From Pseudomonadota bacterium (GTDB lineage: Bacteria; Pseudomonadota; Gammaproteobacteria; Steroidobacterales; SZUA-146), in assembly GCA_039028935.1 (NCBI GenBank), contig JBCCHD010000017.1:1-64000 (forward strand): a stretch of 64,000 nucleotides of DNA, written 5' to 3'. Below the pieces are notes generated by a model. It was not told where the DNA came from and did no database searches. It saw only the letters and a program-made list of their open reading frames with translations. Of this stretch, positions 1-7,664 are shown piece after piece (positions within the stretch are counted from its first letter, which is position 1; the number at the start of each line of letters is the position of its first letter). A program made the translations under genes and the position numbers.

Positions 1-524
1 CCGTCGGCGCACTGGCAGATGACACGCTGCGCCAGTCGCTTCGAGACCAAGCGGCGCAGCACGCCACTCAACTCCAGGTCGTGTCCGGTGCGGTGGGGGC
101 GCTGGATGCCTTGAGCGCCGCTCGTGCCGGCGGTCTTCGCTCGGTGCTTTATCGTGGAATCAAGCCGCCGGTGGGTTGGCTTGGGTCACCGGCCGAAGAG
201 CGGCTTGATTTGGCAAACCTTAAAACGGCTTCGACGCATTTTCGAGGTACCGCCCGTGACGCGGCGTTGGCGTATCCCAAGAACGCGAATGTCGCGGCGG
301 CCATTGCCTTGGCCGGTGCCGGTTTTGATGAGACGCAGGTTGAATTGATCGCCGATCCTCGCGCTCATCTCAATCGCCATGAGATCAATGTCAGCGGTGA
401 ATTCGGCCGATTTTCGTTTGTGATCGATGGTCAAGCGCTACCAGACAACCCCAAATCATCGGCGCTGACCGCTATGAGTGTGGTTAGCGCCTTGGGTCGA
501 CTCAATGCCGCAATCGTCGTCTAA
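1..524 (+). CDS. nadX: Aspartate dehydrogenase, C-terminal part (5' end outside window)
   Basis: The reading frame is open from base 3 with no stop upstream, so the gene begins before the window. The visible part of about 174 residues resembles the C-terminal half of aspartate dehydrogenase (NadX family): it has the LRSVLYRGIKPP segment, a THFRGTARDAALAYPKNANV segment and an ending rich in small residues. The family oxidises L-aspartate to iminoaspartate with NAD(P), feeding de novo NAD synthesis or aspartate catabolism. The N-terminal Rossmann nucleotide-binding half is not visible. The next gene on the same strand, 126 bp downstream, is tryptophan 2,3-dioxygenase, another enzyme that can lead toward NAD precursors; a link is inference. 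Confidence 0.8.
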   Translation, partial: VGALADDTLRQSLRDQAAQHATQLQVVSGAVGALDALSAARAGGLRSVLYRGIKPPVGWLGSPAEERLDLANLKTASTHFRGTARDAALAYPKNANVAAAIALAGAGFDETQVELIADPRAHLNRHEINVSGEFGRFSFVIDGQALPDNPKSSALTAMSVVSALGRLNAAIVV

Positions 525-650
525 ACGCACCGGCCAGCGGTCGAAACCGTGACCTTGGCCACTTGTACTTCACTGTAAAGACACTAAGATAGCGTCCATA
601 CGCCGCCACGCGAAGCACGTCAGTGCGGCGATCATCGATGGAGAAGAACC

Positions 651-1496
651 GTGAGCGAGCGACGCGGCAATTATCGCGAAGTAGAAGATACCGTTCATAC
701 GGACCTCAAAGGCCGCATGAATTATGGCGATTATCTCGATCTTGATCGCATTCTAAATGCTCAGCATTTGCTCACCGATGAGCACGACGAAATGCTATTT
801 GTCATCATCCACCAAGCCAGCGAACTGTGGCTCAAGCTGGCCGGGCACGAAGTGGCGTGCGCGATACGTCACGTGGACAACGAGCGATATGGGCAATCGT
901 TCAAAGTTATTTCTCGAGTGAAGCTAATATTCAATCAGCTCACTCAATCGTGGAATATATTGTCGACGTTAACACCGGTGGATTACCTGAAATTTCGCAA
1001 AAAGCTGGGTCCGGCGTCCGGACTCCAATCCTATGAATATCGAAATATGGAGTTTCTACTCGGCAATAAGAACGCCCGACTCGTTGAATTGCATCGGCGT
1101 GATGAGGGCATCTATTCCAAACTCCGCGACACGCTTGAAGCACCGAGTCTGTACGACGTCGTTATTCGTAAGCTTGCACAGAGTGGGTTTGACATCGATC
1201 ACGATAAACTAGAGCGAGATTTCACCCAACCTTACGAACCCAATGAAAGCGTTAAACAAGCGTGGTTAACTGTCTACCGTAACGCTGATACGTATTTTGA
1301 TTTTTACGAGTTGGCCGAAAAGCTTGTTGATATTGAAGATGCCTTTCAGCAGTGGCGGTTCAAGCATATGTATACGGTTCAGCGAATCATCGGCACACGT
1401 ATGGGCACTGGCGGCTCTTCGGGTGTCCCATTCTTGCGTAAGGCTCTCGATATCAGTTTTTTTCCTGAGCTACTGGATTTACGTTCCGACTTGTAA
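651..1496 (+). CDS. kynA: Tryptophan 2,3-dioxygenase
   Basis: The 281-residue protein matches the length and pattern of bacterial tryptophan 2,3-dioxygenase. This haem enzyme opens the indole ring of L-tryptophan to N-formylkynurenine, the first step of the kynurenine pathway. Family landmarks are MNYGDYL near residue 24, the HDEMLFVIIHQASELWLK active-site helix, the SGLQSYEYR segment and the GTGGSSGVPFLRKA motif near the C terminus. The GTG start at 651 is chosen because GGAG lies just upstream in ggagaagaacc. Formamidase and kynureninase genes are not visible in the window. It follows the aspartate dehydrogenase on the same strand. Confidence 0.95.
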   Translation: MSERRGNYREVEDTVHTDLKGRMNYGDYLDLDRILNAQHLLTDEHDEMLFVIIHQASELWLKLAGHEVACAIRHVDNERYGQSFKVISRVKLIFNQLTQSWNILSTLTPVDYLKFRKKLGPASGLQSYEYRNMEFLLGNKNARLVELHRRDEGIYSKLRDTLEAPSLYDVVIRKLAQSGFDIDHDKLERDFTQPYEPNESVKQAWLTVYRNADTYFDFYELAEKLVDIEDAFQQWRFKHMYTVQRIIGTRMGTGGSSGVPFLRKALDISFFPELLDLRSDL

Positions 1497-1931
1497 GCCT
1501 AAGGATGACGCCAAGGCGCCAGGAAACGATGGGATTGGCCGGAATAAAGACCCCATAGTCACGGTGATCCCATCCAGCCGGCAACGCGCTGCCGCCGGCT
1601 GCCGGTTGTTGCCACGCCGCGCAGTGGCTCGGTCGCGGTTTTGGATATCCCACGACTGGCTTTTTGACGATAATCGGCCCAATCGTCAAATGACCCGCAC
1701 AAAAAGTAGTCAATACTCTTAGATCTATCTGCCATGAGGCGGCAAACGTGTGGCGGCCATGCCGAAGATGGCGAGTTGGCGTGCGGTTTGCGGCATACCG
1801 GTTCGGCAATTTCTCCCAAAAGTGTCGACCCGGTCTCACTTTCACCACCCAAACCACCACGATCGGTCAGTCTGCGCCCGAGTTGGCGTCCTTTTTGCAC
1901 CATGGGTACCAAACAACCTAAGGAGTAACCC
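1497..1931. other. Intergenic region without recognisable gene
   Basis: This 435-bp gap between the dioxygenase and the GGDEF/EAL gene has overlapping open frames on both strands, but none has a convincing start signal or protein pattern. The only clear signal is the strong Shine-Dalgarno AAGGAG at its right end, which sets the GTG start of the next gene at 1932. Confidence 0.5.
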
Positions 1932-3845
1932 GTGAGCGCAGTACTGGAGCATTACAAAAATCCTGAAACGAACGTCGTTGATTCGTTCAGGAACACGCCT
2001 GTTGGCCGCTATGAAATGGACAGGCCTGGCACGGAATGGCCAGGTGATCTGCGCCAAGCGGCGCTCAATTATGGACAAGATAAAATGGAAGTGTTGTTGG
2101 TCGACGACGACTCCCGTTACGCTGAGCTGGTTGAGCGAGCGCTCTCTCGCCATAAACACTTGCCCATAAACATCACGCGCGTGACCACTCTCGCTGCGGC
2201 GCTGGCCCGCCTAGGTTGTGAGCGCTTCGATGTGATTCTCATGGACCTCAATCTCCCGGATACCAAGGGCATCGAGTCAATTGAAGGTATAACACTCTCT
2301 CACAATCGGATTCCGGCCATTGTGATGAGCGACGACAGCGACGAGCATCTCGCAATCAAAGTCATTCAAGCCGGTGCTCAGGACTTTTTAATGAAAGGTC
2401 CCGAGGGGCTGGCGAGCCTCCATCGGACCATTTGTTACGCCATTGAGCGAAAGTCCGCGGAATTTCGTCTGCGACAGCTGGCGTCTTATGACAGCTTGAC
2501 CAATCTTGCCAATCGACAAGAACTGTACTTTCAGTTGGAGAAAGCCTGTGCACACGCGGATCGCCATGGCGATATGGTCGCGCTGTTCTTATTCGATTTG
2601 GACCGTTTCAAACAGGTCAATGATCGCCACGGACACCATGCCGGCGATGCGGTTCTTCGCGCATTCGCCCGTCAGCTGCAAAAGTCTATTCGTACCGGTG
2701 ATACGGCAGCGCGTTTAGGTGGAGACGAGTTTGCGGTGGTGCTGGAGGGCATTCCCAATGCCGCGTCTGCGATCGCCTGGTCCGAAAAAATACTCAAGCG
2801 CCTCGACAAACCGTTTCTATTTGATGGCCATGAGTTTTCATTGTCCGCGAGCATCGGAGGTGCCTTCTATCCAGCCCACGGCGGCGACGTCAAGACCCTC
2901 ATGCACAGCGCCGATTTAGCGATGTACAAAGCCAAAAAAGGGGGTCGACGTGCGGTTGAATTTTATGATGAGCAACTCGAGCAGAGTGTGATTCGCAATC
3001 GTAAACTTGAAGAGTCCATGAAACAGGCACTTGATAACAATGAGTTTCAACCGTTTTTCCAACCTAAAGTCTGCTTAAAGACGTTTGACGTAGTGGGCTA
3101 TGAGTTGTTTTGCCGCTGGGTCAAACCGTGTGGTGATGTGGTGATGCCCAGCGAATTCTTGCCCATTGCACAGAAGCTCCGCTTAATGTCAAAGATTGGC
3201 GATCAAATGCGCTATGGCCTCATACGTGCGGTGAAACATTGGGAAATTGATCTAGATCGCGCTTTGCCGGTGTCGATTAATGTGTGCGCAGAGGAACTGA
3301 CTAAAGAGGACTACTGGTCACGGGTCGTCACTGATTTGCACCTGGCCAACATCGATACATCGTTATTGCGTATTGAAGTCGCTGAAACGCTACTGCTTGA
3401 GAAAACACCGACCACGCTGCGCAACATTAATAAACTCAGAGCGCACGGTATCCGAGTGGATCTCAATGGCTTTGGCGCAGGCCATGCCTCGCTCTACTAC
3501 CTCAAGAAGTTCTCGATCGACGGACTAAAGCTCGATCATTCCTTGGTTCGCTCGCTCGGAGAAGACAAAGACGGCCAGGTGATCTCGCGAACAATCGTCA
3601 GCTTGGCAAATGAGCTTGGTCTGAACGTCATTGCAAAGGGTATCGAGACAGCGCACCAACTTCGTTTATTAGCAGACATGGGATGCGCAACGGGACAAGG
3701 TTATCTCATCGGTAGACCGATGCCATTTGACGCCATCTGCGACTGGCTCCAGGGTCCGGCCCAGCGCCTGCAGTTGCGACTCGATGAATTTACCGGTGCA
3801 CATAAAATACTGGAGGAGCCGGCACGCCTGACATCAATCGGTTAA
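1932..3845 (+). CDS. Receiver-GGDEF-EAL response regulator with degenerate EAL domain
   Basis: This 637-residue cytoplasmic protein joins three signalling domains. The receiver spans about 52-170, with acidic cluster D58-D60, phospho-acceptor D105 (VILMDLNLPD), S133 and K155. The GGDEF domain spans about 183-345, with an intact GGDEF at 263-267 and an RTGD inhibitory-site motif five residues before it, so it should make cyclic di-GMP and be feedback inhibited. The EAL-like domain (about 360-620) is degenerate: ELF at 391-393, the usual DDFGTG metal site reads NGFGAG at 512-517, and AEGVET reads AKGIET. It is therefore probably not a phosphodiesterase. The GTG start follows a strong AAGGAG. 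The partner kinase is not next to it. Confidence 0.93.
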   Translation: MSAVLEHYKNPETNVVDSFRNTPVGRYEMDRPGTEWPGDLRQAALNYGQDKMEVLLVDDDSRYAELVERALSRHKHLPINITRVTTLAAALARLGCERFDVILMDLNLPDTKGIESIEGITLSHNRIPAIVMSDDSDEHLAIKVIQAGAQDFLMKGPEGLASLHRTICYAIERKSAEFRLRQLASYDSLTNLANRQELYFQLEKACAHADRHGDMVALFLFDLDRFKQVNDRHGHHAGDAVLRAFARQLQKSIRTGDTAARLGGDEFAVVLEGIPNAASAIAWSEKILKRLDKPFLFDGHEFSLSASIGGAFYPAHGGDVKTLMHSADLAMYKAKKGGRRAVEFYDEQLEQSVIRNRKLEESMKQALDNNEFQPFFQPKVCLKTFDVVGYELFCRWVKPCGDVVMPSEFLPIAQKLRLMSKIGDQMRYGLIRAVKHWEIDLDRALPVSINVCAEELTKEDYWSRVVTDLHLANIDTSLLRIEVAETLLLEKTPTTLRNINKLRAHGIRVDLNGFGAGHASLYYLKKFSIDGLKLDHSLVRSLGEDKDGQVISRTIVSLANELGLNVIAKGIETAHQLRLLADMGCATGQGYLIGRPMPFDAICDWLQGPAQRLQLRLDEFTGAHKILEEPARLTSIG

Positions 3846-3931
3846 TAACGAATTCGGCAGGACGGATTGACCACATCGTTCCCACTAGCTGTTGCTAATC
3901 CGTTGCGCCCGGAGAGTGTGCCAAAATCACT

Positions 3932-5341
3932 ATGCTGACGACACTGGATAAAGCCCGACAAATCAACGTCGATACGAAACGTTACGGTACGTTTGCGGAG
4001 ATCGGCGCTGGTCAAGAAGTGGTGAGGTGGTTCTTTCGTGCCGGGGGTGCAGCCGGCACGGTGGCCAAGAGTATTTCCGCGTACGATATGGAGGTCAGCG
4101 ACGCGATTTATGGTGACTGCGACCGATATGTGAGTCGTGAACGACTCGACGCGATGCTCATACACGAGCAAGCCCTTAATCGAGAGCGACTCGCCGACCA
4201 ACGTGGCTCAGATCACAGTTTCTTTACCTTTGCCGACACGGTATCAGCACGCAATTATCTGGGCACTAATGAATGCCACGCGTGGATGGGGATGCGTTTT
4301 CAAGCGCGACCCGGCGCGGAAGACAGCGTCATCATTGTGCACGCGAGGATGCTTGACGACACCAATCCTGCTCAGCAGGAGGCCCTCGGTATTGTCGGTG
4401 TAAACCTCATTCATGCGGCGCACACGTGGTCCGACAATGTGTATAAGCTTGTCGAATCACTGGTCGAGAACCTCGGGCGTGATCGAATTGAAATCGATAT
4501 GATCGATGTGAGCGGAGCGGCCTTTGAAGACATCGACAATCGTGTTTTGAGTCTGTATCTGGTTCAACTGGGGTTGACCGGTGCGGCCATGTTCTCGGCC
4601 AGCGGCAAAATGCTTCAGCCATCAGCGGTACTGCGAAAACGACCTTTATTGGTTCAGCGCGGGCGTTTCCGTCCGATTACGCACGTGAATGTCGATATGA
4701 TGCGTGCCGCTCGAGATCAGTTTGAGCCACATTGCGCCCCATCCGAGAATGGCCTGCTGCCGATCATGGAGATTTCAATGCACAATCTGACGGACACCGA
4801 CACGGTGTGTCTCGAAGATTTCGTGAGTCGCGCCGAAGTCATTGCGTCCACGGGCAGCGTCGTCATGGTGTCCGATTTCCAGGAGTATCACCGGCTGGCT
4901 GCGTACCTAACGCGCTATACAGATCGGCAAATAGGGTTGTGCATGGGCCTTGCGGCGCTGCAAGGATTGTTTGATGAATCCTACTATCGCGATCTGGACG
5001 GTGGCCTGCTGGAAAGCGTGGGGCGGTTGTTTAAAAAACAAATCAAGCTGCTCATTTATCCCTATAAGTCGACCAATACGGGTCAAGTACAGTGCCTACG
5101 CAACGTGGGGTTTGACGACGCTCGACAGCATCTCATCGACTTCCTGACCGCTCGACGTTCACTCATTTCGCTCGAGAATATCTGCTACGACTACCTCGAT
5201 ATCCACTCGCCAGCCGTACTCGACATGATCGAACGCGGCGACAACAACTGGTCGGCACTCGTACCAAAGAGTGTCGAGATGATTATTCGAAGCAAGCGTC
5301 TGTTTGGCTATCAGTCGAGTAGCCGATCAGCGACCGTTTAA
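3932..5341 (+). CDS. Conserved protein of unknown function, 469 residues
   Basis: I do not recognise a named domain with certainty. The protein has no signal peptide or clear membrane segment and looks cytoplasmic. Its N terminus has a striking EIGAGQEVVRWFFRAGG stretch (about 23-39) followed by SISAYDMEVSDAIYG, a pattern I associate with a conserved bacterial protein that has been given unreliable automatic names. It lies 86 bp after the receiver-GGDEF-EAL gene on the same strand and may be cotranscribed with it. The ATG at 3932 has only a weak upstream purine run (ggagagtg). Confidence 0.75.
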   Translation: MLTTLDKARQINVDTKRYGTFAEIGAGQEVVRWFFRAGGAAGTVAKSISAYDMEVSDAIYGDCDRYVSRERLDAMLIHEQALNRERLADQRGSDHSFFTFADTVSARNYLGTNECHAWMGMRFQARPGAEDSVIIVHARMLDDTNPAQQEALGIVGVNLIHAAHTWSDNVYKLVESLVENLGRDRIEIDMIDVSGAAFEDIDNRVLSLYLVQLGLTGAAMFSASGKMLQPSAVLRKRPLLVQRGRFRPITHVNVDMMRAARDQFEPHCAPSENGLLPIMEISMHNLTDTDTVCLEDFVSRAEVIASTGSVVMVSDFQEYHRLAAYLTRYTDRQIGLCMGLAALQGLFDESYYRDLDGGLLESVGRLFKKQIKLLIYPYKSTNTGQVQCLRNVGFDDARQHLIDFLTARRSLISLENICYDYLDIHSPAVLDMIERGDNNWSALVPKSVEMIIRSKRLFGYQSSSRSATV

Positions 5342-5640
5342 CGGACTCAGAACCGGGCAAGAAGGACATGGCGCCCCCCCGGGGACGGGTCCTCGACACG
5401 CGACTCAACGGCAATTGTCCGGTGTGGTGATCAAACTTTACCCAATAAACGTGCCCTTAGCCGGCTGGAATGACTCAACTGGCTGCCAGGTTTAACGCAA
5501 TTGAGGCGCATTCGGCTGGTGAGACGTGTTCCACAACGAATTCTGTCGTATGATTAGGCACTTAACTGCGCTATCATGCGGTTTAGCTAGGGCACGACGA
5601 GCCAGTCCGGCCGTCCATTTACGAAAAATTGGGGAATTCG
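5342..5640. other. Intergenic region, no recognisable gene
   Basis: This 299-bp gap contains a CCCCCCCGGGG run near 5374-5384 and no convincing coding frame. It should hold the promoter of the TerB-like gene that follows. Confidence 0.4.
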
Positions 5641-6078
5641 ATGAGTAACGAAATTTTTTCAATGGTATCCAGAATCTTTGGTGGAAGAACCATCAGCGAA
5701 GATCAGGAGAGCGAACTGTTCAAGGAAACGCTCATTATGGCGCTGTCGCGCATGACGCGTGCTGACTTGACCATCGAGCCCATTGAAGTGCAATCGGTCA
5801 TCGAATTTGTCAAACACGCGACCGGGGCGGAAATCAGCGACAACACCATTCGGGTGGCCGCCTCATCGGAGCTTTTCGAATCGGATCCGCTCGAAAAACA
5901 CCTAAAGAAAGTCTCTAAGCATCTGAGCGCCGAGCATCGCGTCAAGATCATGGAGGGACTGAAGCACATCATCGGTAGTGACGGCAAAGTGACGTCCAAT
6001 GAGGCGGATTTTTTCAATTCGCTTATCGACGCGCTGGGCCTGTCCGCAGCACAAATTGCGGGTCTGACGGTCGAGTAA
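5641..6078 (+). CDS. TerB-like protein
   Basis: This 145-residue all-alpha acidic protein fits the TerB/DjlA-N-terminal family (tellurite-resistance-like fold). Two roughly repeated helical halves show the spacing typical of the family, including a second-half HIIGSDGKVTSNEADFF around 118-132, where an acidic turn can bind divalent metal. The ATG at 5641 is preferred over an in-frame TTG at 5629 because GGGGAA lies at a good distance before it. The biochemical role of isolated TerB proteins is not firmly known; stress-linked membrane or metal roles are proposed for the family. Confidence 0.75.
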   Translation: MSNEIFSMVSRIFGGRTISEDQESELFKETLIMALSRMTRADLTIEPIEVQSVIEFVKHATGAEISDNTIRVAASSELFESDPLEKHLKKVSKHLSAEHRVKIMEGLKHIIGSDGKVTSNEADFFNSLIDALGLSAAQIAGLTVE

Positions 6079-6151
6079 ATCCGCTCACGCACCAGGCGAA
6101 ATGTCCGCGTTCAATCGGGCCAGAGGCCGAAGATCCGATTGAATGTTGTCG

Positions 6152-6586
6152 TTATCGCTCGCCCGTAATTTTCTTGGCCAGTTCATCGAGCTGATTCTTG
6201 GAGCGTTCCGACAGCTTGCCCCGCGTTTCGGGATCCAGTAACGATTTCTCAAGCCGTTTAACCAGCGAGTCAAAGTCGATGGGATTGGCGCTGTCTTCGC
6301 CTTTCTGATCAGTCGCGGGCTCCTCATCGTGTTCGTAGGCGGCTGAAAACAAACCCAGCCACCGTTCAAAACGCTTCCCCAAGCGCAGCAGTTCGTAAAG
6401 CGGTACGCCAGGATTCCCTCGGCTGAACAAGATACCGACCAAACCCGCCAGTAGCGAAAGCGGGCTCAGTAAAATGTCCTTGATGCCGTCGGTAAACAGT
6501 TTTACCTGAAAAACCAATGCATCGCGTGCTACTTTGCGGCGATCGGCATGCGGGAATGGGGGGTCATCATGGAACGGCTTGCTCAT
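6152..6586 (-). CDS. Small unknown protein with a short hydrophobic segment
   Basis: This is a protein of about 144 residues of unknown function. It has a hydrophobic stretch around 33-55 (LLSPLSLLAGLVGILFS) that could be one membrane segment or a re-entrant helix, then a charged C terminus likely to be helical. The ATG at 6586 is chosen over the one at 6616 because an AGGAA motif lies about 8 bases before it, whereas the upstream ATG has none. It converges with the TerB-like gene on the opposite strand. Confidence 0.65.
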   Translation of the reverse strand: MSKPFHDDPPFPHADRRKVARDALVFQVKLFTDGIKDILLSPLSLLAGLVGILFSRGNPGVPLYELLRLGKRFERWLGLFSAAYEHDEEPATDQKGEDSANPIDFDSLVKRLEKSLLDPETRGKLSERSKNQLDELAKKITGER

Positions 6587-6740
6587 GGCGGATTCCTGAA
6601 GAAGCGGGTGATCCATAGTCTAATCAACCGCGTCACGCATTGAAACGCCACCGCACGGTCGCTACCGGCGCTGAATCACGTTTCAATTTGGTGTGATCAA
6701 TGTGCCACTAGCGGCACGCGAAAAAATCGCCAACAAAAAA

Positions 6741-6764
6741 GGCCCCCGACGAGAGTCGAGGGCC
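6741..6764 (-). terminator. Rho-independent terminator of the PEP-CTERM gene
   Basis: The sequence forms a near-perfect hairpin (GGCCCCCGAC, loop gaga, GTCGAGGGCC). Read on the minus strand it is followed directly by TTTTTT. It lies 27 bp after the stop codon of the PEP-CTERM gene at 6792. Confidence 0.85.
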
Positions 6765-6791
6765 TGCTTGTTCATGGCTGTCGGCGTGGTG

Positions 6792-7400
6792 CTACGAACG
6801 CTTCAGACGTCGTACACCGATCAACAGCATGCCCATACCGATCAGCGCAAGGGTGGCCGGCTCCGACACGGCCATGGCAGCGGCTCGGCCAGATAGCACG
6901 ATGTTGTCAAGAAACGCGCGCTCGCTGCTCGTGCTGACGCTTGTGTAAAAGCGAAATTCGATGTTGGCCTGATTGGCCGCAGCAAAACCGAGACTCAACA
7001 CGTTGTTGACCAAGCTCGAGCCCCCAAGCGCGTGTTCAACCAGTTCCGTCCAGGTCGACGAACCCGATACACGCCACTCGACGAACAGTGAGTCGTTGCT
7101 TTCGGTGTTGTTAGACGCACCCCAATCGTAGGAGAGGATAATGTCGGTGAGCCCGATTGTGCTGAAGCCGCCCAGCTGGGACGCCGCGGCGTCGATACCG
7201 TTTTGGGTATCGCGCAGTCGCAGCACGCCATTGTGGACAGCCACGTCATTGTGATCGTCTTCAATTTCGGACCAGCCGTTCCCGACGGTGTTGCGGTTTC
7301 CACCGCTGAAATCGTCCGAGAAAATAATGACCGCGGAAGCTGACGGTGCGGCGAGGCCGCAAATCAGCACGAGTATTGGCATTAAGTGTTTCATTTTCAT
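6792..7400 (-). CDS. PEP-CTERM sorting domain protein
   Basis: This secreted protein of about 202 residues has an N-terminal signal peptide (LVLICGLAAPSASA), a beta-rich body starting with FSDDFSGGN, and a C-terminal PEP-CTERM tail: VSEPATLALIGMGMLLIG then an RRLKRS basic end. PEP-CTERM proteins are cleaved and anchored by an exosortase and are usually linked to exopolysaccharide production. The body resembles a concanavalin-like or discoidin-like extracellular jelly roll, but that is only an impression. A second ATG lies at 7394. The gene stands alone, with its own sigma-54-type promoter and its own terminator. No exosortase gene is visible in the window. Confidence 0.9.
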   Translation of the reverse strand: MKMKHLMPILVLICGLAAPSASAVIIFSDDFSGGNRNTVGNGWSEIEDDHNDVAVHNGVLRLRDTQNGIDAAASQLGGFSTIGLTDIILSYDWGASNNTESNDSLFVEWRVSGSSTWTELVEHALGGSSLVNNVLSLGFAAANQANIEFRFYTSVSTSSERAFLDNIVLSGRAAAMAVSEPATLALIGMGMLLIGVRRLKRS

Positions 7401-7421
7401 TGTTTTGCTACTTACTTCTAC

Positions 7422-7433
7422 GGGTAATTACCC
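7422..7433. promoter_or_regulatory. 12-bp perfect palindrome over the predicted transcription start
   Basis: GGGTAATTACCC is a perfect palindrome located 21-33 bp before the ATG of the PEP-CTERM gene. It overlaps the transcription start predicted from the sigma-54 element. It could be an operator; the regulator is unknown. Confidence 0.4.
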
Positions 7434-7440
7434 ATTATAA

Positions 7441-7456
7441 AGCAAATCTCATGCCA
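7441..7456 (-). promoter_or_regulatory. Sigma-54 (RpoN) promoter of the PEP-CTERM gene
   Basis: On the minus strand the sequence reads TGGCATGAGATTTGCT. This agrees at all 16 positions with the RpoN consensus TGGCAYRNNNNTTGCW, including the -24 GG and -12 GC at the correct spacing. It is about 40 bp upstream of the ATG at 7400. Control of PEP-CTERM genes by RpoN with the PrsK/PrsR pair is established in other bacteria, which makes this functional reading likely. Confidence 0.8.
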
Positions 7457-7664
7457 ATCTAATAATCCTATTATATACAACAGGTTATGAATCGTAGCTG
7501 ACGCTCTATCCCGATGACTGTAAGAAAAGCCGACGCACCCATGGCGAGAACCTATCGAACGTGCGTTCCGGTATCGATTTGCACGCGAAGCCAACGGCGC
7601 GACCTCGGACGATGGAATGGCGTGTTGCCGGGTGCAGGCCCTTGGCCAACGGGCGCCTAGGGTC

